Positions 11,750 to 22,244 of a stretch of 64,000 bases of DNA are shown piece by piece (within the stretch, counting starts at the first letter, position 1; each line of letters starts with the position of its first letter). The notes beneath the pieces are model-generated. The model ran no database searches. It worked only from the letters and a program-made list of their open reading frames with translations, and was not told the DNA's origin. This stretch comes from Volvox africanus. Lineage: Eukaryota > Chlorophyta > Chlorophyceae > Chlamydomonadales > Volvocaceae. Made by a program: the position numbers and the translations under genes. The stretch lies in NCBI GenBank assembly GCA_030268105.1, contig BSDZ01000015.1, positions 3,375,501-3,439,500 on the forward strand, written 5' to 3'.

Positions 11750-12435
11750 TGTAGGCCAAGGGGGACTCGGGTCGGAGGGTACCAGGTGTCACACCAAAGG
11801 AGGGCAAAACTGAGGCGGTGCCTATGGTTACGCTGCGCCTACATTGGCCACGCGAATGAAAACCGAAGCCACGGAGTCATGAACCGTATGGGCTTTTGAG
11901 GCATTAGGTGGAATGATGTGCCACCACCGCGCAGATTTTGTGGATTCTGGGGTCGAAGCCTTGATGCAAAATGCATACGGATGTCTCGTGATATCCCTGC
12001 GCTTCCACCTTGTCCTGTTGTTTGCACAATCCCTCTGTTCTCTGAAGCGCTCCCAAGTGTAAGGTTGAGCAGCAGTAAGAGACAGAAATGCTACAAAGGA
12101 TATGATTGTTGCCCCACACATCCTCCTACTCTGCACCGATAATACTTGTCAGTATGCTGAGCATGTGTACTGCCTACCGGGCTTGAATGCAAATGATGTT
12201 GTAATCGCGATCCTTTGTATCCTTTGATAACCTGTTCAATACGCTGAATGTTCAGCTTATGTCTCCTCAATTGACTCGCAACAGGGCTGCAATCAGACTG
12301 GCATCGCTGCCTCTGATATTTCGAAAATCGCTTTTCGAAATCCCTTTGGTCAATTTGAGTGTACGGCCGTGTTGCTTGGGATTTGACTTATGCCCACGAC
12401 ACTTTAAGCGGATGTGAACTGCATGCTCAGGCCGT

Positions 12436-12955
12436 TTGTCGACAGGTTTAGTTGTATGGATGACATCTTGGTTCATCCCAAACGCACGATGGAGCATCTG
12501 TGGCTCATGTTTTGATGTGACGAGGCAAAAGCAATCGTTTGCTAAACGCGCCAAATGTTTGGGCGTAGCCTCAGGTGGAGTATTTCGGTCACATTGTAGC
12601 GGCCGCCAATGTGAAAAGGGATTCGCGGAAGGTCGCCGTGGTTCATGTTTTGGCCCGTGCCTCAGAACCTCTCGGGACTGCGTAGTTCCCAGGCTTGACC
12701 AAGTATTTCCGGAAGCCCATTGAAAATTACTCCATCCTTATGACTTGCGAACTTGACCCGCAAGGGATGTTCGTTTTGTTTGAGTCATCGAAGTGCCGAC
12801 GGGCATTCGACGAGCTCAATCGAACCATCACTGATTATATTATCCTTACAATGCCCGATTACTCGTTGCTTTTCCATGTGGAGGTTGTTGTTGATACCTC
12901 AATTAATGAAAGTGACGCTAGGCAGCGAGGACGCTGCATGCGGGAGGGGGGATAA
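12436..12955 (+). pseudogene. Reverse transcriptase/RNase H fragment, element B
   Basis: The palm motif CMDDILVHPKRTMEHL lies at about 12,453-12,500. The later GHIVAAANVK and LTKYFRKPIENYS segments and CRRAFDELNRTITD follow with a frame change and a TAG near 12,684. It closes with a truncated RNase H start (VEVVVDTSINESDAR) at the polypurine tract. Compared with copy A, this copy has one more stop in the connecting region (copy A reads Q where B reads TAG). Confidence 0.85.
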
Positions 12956-12956
12956 T
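12940..12956 (+). promoter_or_regulatory. Polypurine tract of element B
   Basis: GCGGGAGGGGGGATAAT lies directly before the 3' LTR and matches the tract in copy A. Confidence 0.85.
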
Positions 12957-13787
12957 TGTTGTGCCACGGTTCGTTTCCCGCCGATGCGTAGGTCAATGTG
13001 ACGCTACGAGGCGAAGTGCTGTCTTGATGAATGCATGATGACCATGAATGAACTTGCATGCATATAAATGTATTTGCATACATTTGCATATGATTAGCAT
13101 GTAAATGCTATGCATTGCGACACATCGCATCACCACTGATACGCCTAACATATGCAATGCTCAGAGAAGCACAGGCGCGCGGCATGCTCATGTCATGTAC
13201 TGTTAAGTAATATTATTTGCTATAATATTACATTGTTGCGGCATGCTTTGTGAGCACCGCACTAGTCGCGATGAATGACTTGCAACCGAATATTGCTATT
13301 CGGACCCTTGCATCATGCGAATGCCGGAAAGGCTTATCAGTTGTTATACGTGGATATCGCAGATACGCAGTAGGGTTTTCCGCACTTAGGGTTGGCCTCC
13401 TAGTGTGGATTGTACGGCGTAGAGATATCGCGAGTATAACAGATGCTAGGACGGCTAAGTAGAGCGGACAAAAACATGCTCATGGAACACTCGTGTGTTC
13501 AACTCAACTATTGCTAGTTGCTCTATTATCTTAGCCCGAGCTAAGCCTGAACTTCGCTAATCAACGCCGCGTGATGAACGCTTGCTTCCGGCGCTGACGG
13601 CGATCGCGTCCCTGCATTGCTTCGTTGATATATGATTGTAAGTTATATCCCTCCTTGCTCTGAAGTCTTCCGCTGTCTCTGTTTGCTCTCGATTGCCTTG
13701 CTGTACTTGCAAGTGCTTGTGCATTCGGTATTGAAAGTCCCCAGACGTGCAGATACCTATGAGCAAACTTGAAGGAGAGGTACAACA
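12957..13787 (+). repeat. 3' LTR of element B
   Basis: This is the partner of 8,664-9,494. It ends TACAACA and is followed by the duplication CCACG. Confidence 0.93.
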
Positions 13788-13945
13788 CCACGATCATGAT
13801 CCTTTCGTATACTGATTCTGCTTACTTCAGGGGATACCAATTGAACAGATGGCTGTTTTAGGGATATATGGATAGTTAGTTTCTTCTGAGCCTGGTTCCA
13901 AGCCTTCCCCTTAAAATGTGCATGACGTTTTTTATGCGATGACAA
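13788..13945 (-). pseudogene. Upstream part of the exon split by element B
   Basis: The minus-strand frame here (ending SRISIRKDHDRG) continues exactly into the exon at 8,419-8,663 (GEPSKRNRSYEQ) if element B and one CCACG are ignored. The true exon start is unclear. An AG acceptor just before the TATACG near 13,812 would fit, or the exon may extend to about 13,945. Further upstream exons toward 14,600 could not be identified. Confidence 0.6.
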
Positions 13946-13949
13946 AATA

Positions 13950-14600
13950 ATAACCGTGCTGAAAATTGTGGCGTGAATCCGTTGAAGTATTCATTCCCGT
14001 GCAGCAATTGAACTAATCTGCCTTGCAATATGTCTGGATTTGGGAAGCATTGGGGTCATAGAGTACGTCTCACACATGGTCAATTTTCATGGTCAATTTT
14101 CACACCTACGCAAAGCTGCTATGGTGCTTGCCGGAAAAGGCTATATAATTTTGGGGGCCTGCTCGATGTGTAACTGTGGCTCTTGGTGACTTTGTTTGGG
14201 TCTCCATCTGGCAACATTGTTGCCTGGCTACTGTGTAAGGTTTGCTGTTGCCAACTTTCCGCGATCCTTACCCACGCTTGCTAACTCCGGCAGCTTGCTG
14301 CTCAATAATTAGAAACCCTTCCATAACTAGAAAGGTAGCCATGAACAGACATGTGTGGCACTTTTATGTTACAAAGTAAGCCACATGTACAGGTTCTAAA
14401 TCCATATAATGGTAGCGATTTAGCGATGTTAACAAGCGTTCACCAGAGCAATCTCTTGTACAACGACTAGTATTCATAGCGCTATCCTAAATTAACTTTG
14501 AAGATATTTTATGCACAAAGTCTCCAATGCTACTGCACAATAAGAGCAAGTAAGCAAACTAAATAAATCCGGCGAACCCATGCTCCGAACTTTATTATGC
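13950..14600. other. No clear gene; probable 5' region of the outer transposon gene
   Basis: This is AT-rich sequence without a convincing open frame. It holds a small tandem repeat (GGTCAATTTTCA twice, about 14,078-14,101). By position it may contain the first exon and promoter of the minus-strand transposon gene. Confidence 0.4.
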
Positions 14601-15020
14601 GCTATCTACATAAACTTTGCGTAAACTGCGTTACAGTGCGTTACGTGGGTATGGTAACGCAATGTACGCAAGATATACGCAAGCTGTTTGCGTAAAGTTA
14701 ACGCGTGCGTTAGGTTTGCGATCGCTAGGTTTGCGATCGCGTGCGTTAGGTTTGCGTTAGGCTCGCGTTAGGACATACACAAGCCCCCGATTTTCAAGCA
14801 CCACGAAACGTAATAAAAATTGCGGGGAACTTTTATACTCTTTCTAAATATTGTTTTCATTTAAACAAACTTGAAAACGACGCACTATAACAGACGTTCT
14901 GTCAAGTTTTCTATTTCTTTGCGTTAGGCTCGCGTTAGGCTAATGCAATCTCTAACGCACAAAACGCAGCCTTACGCACACATACGCGACCTAACGCAGC
15001 CTAACGCGAGCCTAACGCAC
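14600..15020. repeat. TAACGC/GCGTTA subterminal-type repeat cluster (right)
   Basis: Motifs GCGTTAGG, TTTGCGTTA, CCTAACGC and TACGCA are dense here. At 14,930-15,020 GCGTTAGG repeats on one side face CCTAACGC repeats on the other, giving a palindromic layout. It is the same motif family as 1-430, so the two clusters probably mark the two sides of one DNA transposon. Confidence 0.65.
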
Positions 15021-15038
15021 GAATCTCTTGTTATAGTG
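14883..15038. mobile_element. CACTA-like terminal inverted repeat pair / right end of DNA transposon
   Basis: CACTATAACA at 14,883-14,892 is inverted exactly as TGTTATAGTG at 15,029-15,038. CACTA followed by subterminal repeats is the signature of EnSpm/CACTA elements. The flanks (ACG on the left, TGC on the right) are not a 3-bp duplication. So either this is a 156-bp foldback inside the end of a bigger element, or only the 15,038 end is a true terminus. Confidence 0.5.
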
Positions 15039-15334
15039 TGCGCCTCCTGCACAAAAGCTGACAAGAGCTCCAATCGCGATATTGTTGATGGTAATGCGAC
15101 ATGCCTGATTAGCTAGATATACTCAAATATATCATGCTAATATGATCATATCATGCTTCATGATGCTCAAATGGGTTGCAGTCCACTCTGGTATGAACGC
15201 CGATTGAACCCGTGTACAACAAGGACCAAGGCAGCTGGCGTTGTCGGGCTATGACTGTACAATATGTACCCCTGTAATGTGTACAACCAGATAATGATTG
15301 AATCCCGTACAGCAATTGCATGGCCTCCGCCGAC

Positions 15335-15500
15335 CACTGCAAACTATAGTTTGATCAGCTATAGCTGACATCGACTATAGCTAGGATGACTATAGTTGGA
15401 CTATAGTCTCATACTATAGTTGAATTTATTATCGTCTAAAAGAATCGTTTATTGGTTGGATATAGTCGTATCGGCTATTTCTGACAATAGTCCAAGTATT
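15335..15500. repeat. Cluster of ACTATAG(T/C) palindromes
   Basis: Between about 15,335 and 15,425 the near-palindromic words ACTATAGT, GCTATAGC and GACTATAG occur at least eight times at 8-20-bp spacing, with degenerate ones to 15,500. This looks like a second, different subterminal or binding-site array. No ORF is associated with it. Confidence 0.6.
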
Positions 15501-16739
15501 GTCAGCCTCCCAAATCACAGACGAACCAACCACGCACACCAGCACCCAGAAGGAGAGGACAAGAAGGCTAGTGAACGAGCCCTACCACCCCAAAACTAGG
15601 AATCCCCTCCTCCTCACCTCCACTTCCACCCTTGCATAGGCCTGGCCCTCCTGCCAAACTAGGATTCTCCCAAACAGCCCAGCCAGCAGAAACGCTAGAC
15701 GCCTCTAAAGACGCGGGTTGGGGGACGATAACAAGGGGCCCCCATTAAAAGCGCCACGGCTAGCGTGTGTTTGTGTGTATGTGTATGTGTCTTCAGGTGG
15801 AGGGCAGACCCGCGCAGAGCCGTTACTGAAGGCGTGCAGCAGCTGATTCCCAGTCCCCACCGGTACAACGCAGCCCTTCTCAAGATGCTGCACGTCGGTT
15901 GCCCATTCTCCTCCAGACTCTCTATTGCCGCACCATGAAGGTACGCCAGCGTGGACGCATCACCCCATACGTCCGGGTCAAAGAAGCCTTCTGCCAAGAC
16001 ACCTTTCTGCAACTCAGCGGCCGCTGAAACACCAGCTGTGGCCTTGACGACCTGCCAGCCCAGGTGCCCACTGAGACAGCAGAGCGCAGGCGAGCGGTGT
16101 CAAAACGTTGTCCATTTCCACTGCCACCGTTCTGTGAGTCGCCAATCCCGCCGACCACGCAGCCACAGTAAAAAAGCAGCCACAGCAGTCGGCAGAACCA
16201 GACCATGTCCCCCCCCTGCGGCAAGGCCGGGATGTGCCGCGCCGCAGGAAATTGCGAAGTCATGTGGAGTGGTAAAAGCGTGATCGAGCGCCATGCAGAG
16301 GGGGAAGACGACTGGAAGACTTGTGGTGGAGACGAAGGCTCCAGAAGCTCCAACTCCAGCTCCAAAACACGCTGCTGTGAGAGCCGCTTCCAGAAGCCAG
16401 CCGCAGCCATGTAGTCAACGGCAGCAACCCGGCTGGGCTCACGACGAGGTCCAACCCACAACGGCGTGCTGGTGACTGAAAACGGCGGCAAGGCCACCCA
16501 AGGCCTACAAGGCACGTCCAACGCTGCATAGGGCGGAGCCAGAACTGTGCACGCCGCCGCCGGGCAGTGACCGGCAGGCAGCAACTCAAGCAAAGCAAGC
16601 TCTTCGGGCGGGCACAACTGGTGTATACAGTACTGCAGATGCTCCGCATTGGCCAGGTTGGTGTAGAGGCAGCTCAATCGATGGATCGCCCCCGTGACTG
16701 CAGCGTCAAGAGGCGAGGGACAGCCCAGGGGCCAGCCTG

Positions 16740-16830
16740 CCTCCAGCGCCATGTCAGCAGGTGCCATGCGCCATGTCAGCGCCATGTCAGCCATGCGCCA
16801 TGTCCGGCGCCATGTCAGCAGTGACATGCG
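16740..16830. repeat. Short GCCATGTCAGC tandem repeat
   Basis: Imperfect units of GCCATGTCAGC and GCCATGCGCCATGTC repeat about seven times in this 90-bp stretch. They give the ADMAL/WRMA-like repeats at the start of the 301-codon minus-strand frame. Confidence 0.7.
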
Positions 16831-17869
16831 GACCTACCAGAAGGAAGGACGGCGACGGCACCGCTCCCTACGATACTGCTGCAACTCCCCTAGAAAGCCA
16901 ATTCCTTGCTCTGTGTTACAGCGGCTGTCGCCCGCCCAGCTGCCAACAACTAAGCAAACCGATGCATCCCCCAAACCCAACGCCTCGAGGGTGGCAGCTG
17001 AAGCGGCCCAATGCGCTGGGGTTCTGCTGGGGTGTGAAGACTTGGGACTAGCTGCGCGTCCCAGGCACCTGCGGGTAACTGCCCAGCAAAATGCAATGCC
17101 CAGACAGGCACCAACCGAAACACTGCAAGGTCGCTCACGGGCGTCACAGGATAGATGCAGGTAATGCTGTACCCGAAACCCTGATCCCGGGCACGCAAGG
17201 AGGCCAGAAGCCAGTCCCACCGGCAGCTTAACCATAACCACGCCCTCACCCCCTAACGCTGCAGGAAACACAACATGCTGTACGAGCACCGTATTGACAC
17301 CGATAACCGCCCCTAGCCCAGCCCGCAAACGCAGTGGAAGCGCCTGCACAGGCCGCAGCCGACGCAAGGCTGCGGCCTCCCTGCGAACCAGCAGGCCACC
17401 ACCACCTTGCAGCGTCAGGTGACCAAGGACCGGCGGCCCCGAGGAGCCGCCAGGCCCCGGGATCGCAGCAAGGGACAGCACGCTTGCCGAGGTCTGAATG
17501 CCCCCTGCAGCGAGCTGCCCCGCTGTGAATGTCGCCCGCTCGTTGTCTTGATTGAGGAAAGCCTCGGAAGCCGCAGTGAGCGCAAAGCCATCGTCGACCA
17601 CTGTAAAGGCTCCATGCACGCAGCACCCGGCGGCGCACACCACGGGGACGGGACCAGCGTGATGGGTAAGGCCAGCGAGTGGGCCCACCACCTCAGGGGC
17701 GGCTGCTATCCCACTGGCCGGGTCCGCCAGATCCTGTTGACGCGCAAACCTATGCATAAGCACCACCAAGCAGGCCTCCACGACCGCCAGGTGTGCAGCG
17801 ACCGCGGGCGACGCAGCAGCCGCAGTCGGTGCCAGCAAGTAGGCGTATAGAGGGCAATCGACACCCGGA

Positions 17870-18070
17870 TTGATGTGGCTTGTCTAACGCCGCCTGCTGC
17901 TCAGGCCCCCATGGCTCCACCGTCCACATGTACTTGGGGCTGGTAAGTGGGTTGAGCGGCACGGTGAACTAGCCCCCAATAGTACGAGAACATGCCCAAC
18001 AGCCGCCGCACACCAGCATACCAGCCGATGAAGTGGAACGGAGAAGGTGGAGGTGGTGGAGATGGCCCAC
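17870..18070 (-). pseudogene. Trace of gypsy-type reverse transcriptase
   Basis: On the minus strand one frame reads VRRLLGMFSYYWGLVHRAA. After a shift, another reads VPLNPLTSPKYMW and WGPEQQAALDK. Together they follow the gypsy order (LR.FLG..YYR.F, PL..LT.K...W, C/Q..AFD.LK) at the reverse transcriptase/RNase H boundary. The trace is short, shifted and diverged, so the assignment is tentative. Confidence 0.45.
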
Positions 18071-18249
18071 CTGGGGCAGCGTGAGCTGTGGAATGCAGCA
18101 GGATGGAAACCCGTCAGCTGTGCGTGGGGCTGGTACGGCGGCTGCAAGTAAGGCCTTTGAGGCAGCAACACCGTAGGCGGCGCTGCGGCAGGCGGTGGTC
18201 CACAGGTGGAGGTTAGCGTACGATCAACGGTCAACCACCACTCGCGAGA

Positions 18250-19720
18250 AAGTGGAGCTATCCGAATTGACTATTATACAAACTCCTTCAGCAAAAGGGT
18301 CCATCTATTCCTTAAATCTATTCCCTCGCCACGCCATCATATGCACACGACAATTAATGCCGGGAACATAACTTACATACGAAACACTCCCGCCATATAC
18401 TTTTAGTACTTAGTAGTATTAGTTAATTATTCCGCTGGCGCTTACAGAAATGCACACAAAGTCCTGAAAATAAAGCCATAAGTAAGGCCGCATGTGTGGT
18501 TGGAAATGTTTTTCGCACCACCATAAAGTGTTACTTTAATCACGGCATACAAGGTGGGAGTTTCTGCCACGTATTACATATATTGATAAGCATACGCAAT
18601 CCTTCGCTCCTGCCAAATATCCACATGCGAGTCATGCCGAAGTAACCACGCATGACTCATGGCTTTATACCTCTATCGCTATCTGCACAGCCTATTATAA
18701 AACGAACCCCCGTATAAGCCCTCAGAACGATATCCTCTGCATCCATTCAAACACCAAATCACAGCCTCCTTGCAATCAGTGTCATGTAATAACGGTGTTC
18801 AGCACTCGTTCACCACAGCGTGGCACTGTGGTGAAGGTCTCTCCGTTCTGGAGCTCTCAGAACTATCCCTATCCTCAATTCGTTGGACTCCCCTTCGTCC
18901 ACCTTCCCACTATGAATCTACTATGCATTCTAATTTGATAAGCCAGGGAATATCGAGGCCAAAAGCCCCCCTAACGCTTGATACAAAGGAACTTGCTTCT
19001 GCTGCTTTAGCGAGGCCGCAGTGGGCTTCATTCCACCCCTGGAGTGCATTGGAGCGCTCCAGGGAGCCTCGTTACGAGCCAGCGCCCCAGATCTCCTTCC
19101 AGGGGCATGGCGGCCCAGAGTCGCATCTCTGCATGTATGAATTAGGTATGCTGACAATACTGTGCATATCAAAATAGAGAAAGATAGCTCGGAAACGCTG
19201 TCGGAAAAATTGACGGTTGGCCCTATCTAACAATCAGAAAGGAAGTGAGGATATCTTCCGGTGCTACGGTGAGCGGTTCATAGCTTAAATTCTTTACTTA
19301 GATCTCCAAGGAGCCAAACATGTAATTTAGGCGATAGACGCGCGCTAGTGGCGCGAGGTAAGATTACTGTGCAAGTGGTTTCGGAGTTGATTACTAACGG
19401 CTTTCAAGCCACGAAATGAAATTTTATGACACACACTAGCGTCATGATCATGTAACTTTTGCTGAGGATAAAGTTGTTTAAAGACTGCAATTTTGGTGAT
19501 TCATCTCACATTTTTATCATTGAATTGCTGTACGCAGCAAGTCCTTTTATACGCTAATAGTTAACATGCGACTGTTAATAAAAAGGAAGCGATACGCCTT
19601 TGGCCATGAGCCCAAGAATTAAAGCGCATCGTACGGTATTATCAGGACCCATTTTGATTTTCAAGGTTGAGGGCCTAGATTTTTGAAAATTTTCCAAGTT
19701 TTTAACTCATTTGATAGCGG
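18250..19720. other. Intergenic region upstream of the IMPL1-like gene
   Basis: No open frame with a recognisable domain is seen on either strand, and composition returns to AT-rich. The last few hundred bases should include the promoter of the gene starting at 19,724, but no TATA box or known element could be placed with confidence. Confidence 0.4.
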
Positions 19721-19723
19721 ATC

Positions 19724-22210
19724 ATGATGATGAAATGTCAGAGGAGCTCACTCGGACGACTTGCAAACTCGACTGCTCTTGCACGACGTGCCGTTGCGAA
19801 ATGGCCCGCTGGTTTACGATGTAACTCGGTGCCTTCACCGACGGAGGTGGCAAAGACGCACCAGGACGACGCTGCGCTTTCCGAGATGCTAGATGTGGCG
19901 ATTCTTGCAGCGGAAAAGGGTGCTGCGGTAAGATTAGAAATACACTTACAGCTAGTTTTCGTTGGTGATATTTAATCTTTTAGAAGGCGTTATTACATCT
20001 TTTTGTCGGCTTCTTTTGCCAAATATACAAAGGAAACCATGGGAAAGGATTCATTTCCATCCTCGCATTCTTTGACTATATCCGGGAACCCTAGGAAATA
20101 GTATTATCATTCGTCTCTCTGCTGAGTTTAAGATGTACGATACGGGTTGTGGTGCTTGATGGGTACGACAATAAGCGTTGGCAGTGTACGGGGTCTTACG
20201 AAGGCTCATGGTGCCTCAGACGTACATCTCATCTTGGTGCATGTGCATCACTTTCTGCTTATCCTAATCGTACATGTTACGATCTCGTCAGGAACACTTT
20301 CGGGTGTAAAGGTCTTGGGGCCTTGATGCGTGTATGCCGGAGGCTGCCACCACGCGGGAGAGATCCATCTGAGGAAAAGCCGCAAAATCCCACTCCTCCA
20401 GCATGTCTTCTTCCCCAATTCCTCGTGCAAATCCCCAATATATACATCCCCCCACGAATAAGCAAATCTTCTTCCCCTTCTCCTCTGTACTTTTGCGACC
20501 CACTGCTGTCGTACCCTTTCTTGCCTGTTTCCAGGTTGTCCGTGAGGCCTTAGACCGCCCCCGCAACATTAGCTTTAAGGGAGCAACCGATCTAGTCACA
20601 GAGACGGATAAGGCCAGCGAGGAGGCAGTGCTAACGGTGAGTCAACGGTCGTGACGCGCGGCATGGCCTTCGGAAGGCTGACCCGTGGGTCAGCTCAGTC
20701 CAGTTCCACCCAACGATTGTCCTCGTTAGGTTACACAATATTAATACTTCGGAATGCAATTTACTGAGATACTTTTTGAAATATGTGAAAGAACGGAAAG
20801 AGAGAGAGAGAGAGAGAGAGATGCAGTCGTCGTTCGAAAGCTTCATCGTTTTAGAATGACAATAATGATAACCTTCCTCGTTTTCTCGGTCTAGATCGAG
20901 TTTCTGGCTCCTGAATCAACCTCATTACAAAAATACGTGCGGCGCAGACCTCTTAGCTTTCCAGCGCTCCCTGATGATCTGGCACTTTGACATCGCACCC
21001 TCGCATTTACCCTGATCTCCGTTCTCTGGGTATCATACAGTGGTTATTCGCACATACGCGCACATTGCGAAATCTCAACCTTCGATTAGCCGTACACTCG
21101 GATTGTGTTCGCTTCATTGGCCTATACGGGACACAGGTGTTGCGGCGGCATTTTCCCCAACACACGCTTTTGGGGGAAGAGGGCGGCGTCAGTGGGAACA
21201 CCAACAGCCCATATCTCTGGTAAGGTGGTTGATTATGAAGTTGGTTGACAGTTGGATGTTCTCACTTCGTTGGTCCATAAGCCCAGGGCCCAGGTCACTA
21301 GTGCCTGGTAAGCCAGGGTTTCGAAGTCAGTTGGTCAACTGCCGGTTCATTGTTTTCCCAATTTTGGTATCAAGAAATTCGAAATCCATCTGGATCCGGA
21401 TCTGAATCCAGCCTTCAAATTACCTCAATACTCATGTAGGTGTGTTGACCCGCTGGATGGTACGACAAATTTCGCCCACAGCTACCCGGCCTTTGCCGTC
21501 AGCGTGGGCGTGGTGCGTGGTGCGACACCCGTGGCGGGCTGCGTCGTGGAGTTTGCAGGTGAAGAGTATGGCTGCTCTCTGTGTTTTGTTACAGCTAAGG
21601 GGGCAAGGTGCGGGAGGTGAGGGGATCAGATCTCCGACCCACTATCTCGTGAGCACAGCCAGAGCTAGAATCCCTGTGCCGTACATTTCCATGCTGCAGA
21701 CCGGGAACACATATGGCTCACCTGTCGTTTTCCACGGAACAGCTGACCTCTTCTAACGGTCCTGACCAACTGTCATAACAAACTTAATTAAGCAACTCCC
21801 AACCGACCCAACTGATCCAAGGGGGGCCGCACGCCTGGACCACCCGTACGTTCGCCGCCCACAAGGGCCGGCCAACCACCTGCAATGGAAAGCCCGTACG
21901 GGTTAGCGAGGTAGGGTTGTCATTTAGTTGGTTTGGGTGGTTGGGTTTGGGTGGTTGGTTTGAGGTGATGTCGTACTCAGGGCGGAACTTCCGAGTCTGG
22001 GTCTCGGGGAGATCGGTCTCCGCTGGAAGCGGCAGTGTCAAGGTGACGTAATTTGGTCAACACGGTAAAATAAAAACCCTAACACCCAATAAAAGAGGGT
22101 AATACAATCTCCTTACGCCCATTCGTGAATGCGCCTAGTCTTTCCGTTAGCGTTGATTATGTTTTTTCTCTTTCCCTAAATATGTTGGTGGTATCGCCAT
22201 CTTGTTCCCT

Positions 22211-22244
<34 letters not shown>

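Larger units (their letters stand above)
8664..13787 (+). mobile_element. Non-autonomous Ty3/gypsy LTR retrotransposon, copy B
   Basis: This 5,124-bp plus-strand element is flanked by CCACG duplications. Its LTRs are 8,664-9,494 and 12,957-13,787 (831 bp each). The primer-binding site TTTGGTATCGAGACAGG is at 9,496-9,512 and the polypurine tract at 12,940-12,956. The interior (3,462 bp) is colinear with copy A in reverse. It carries a gag-like frame at 9,887-10,417 with the same terminating stop, a protease-like segment near 11,519-11,690, a reverse-transcriptase palm motif near 12,453-12,510, and a truncated RNase H ending at 12,955. Integrase is absent. The LTRs of A and B differ from each other more than the LTRs within each element (for example TTAGGG against TTCAAG near one end), so the copies come from related but separate insertions. 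Confidence 0.93.
15500..18250 (-). other. GC-rich block with long minus-strand frames, function unknown
   Basis: Base composition jumps to clearly GC-rich here compared with both sides. Minus-strand open frames of 334 codons (16,834-17,838) and 301 codons (15,922-16,827) exist, but long chance frames are common in GC-rich DNA, and neither product shows a domain I recognise. The 301-codon frame begins in the 16,740-16,830 repeat. Overlapping frames on the plus strand are as long in places. The block may be an old retroelement body, given the reverse-transcriptase trace at 17,870-18,070. Confidence 0.4.

Noticed and set aside
14883..15038. Complete stand-alone CACTA miniature element
   Set aside because: The 3-bp flanks ACG and TGC do not match, so a separate insertion is not supported.
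16834..17838. 334-codon minus-strand frame as a confident gene
   Set aside because: High GC makes long chance frames likely, competing frames exist, and no domain is visible; kept only as part of the GC-rich block.
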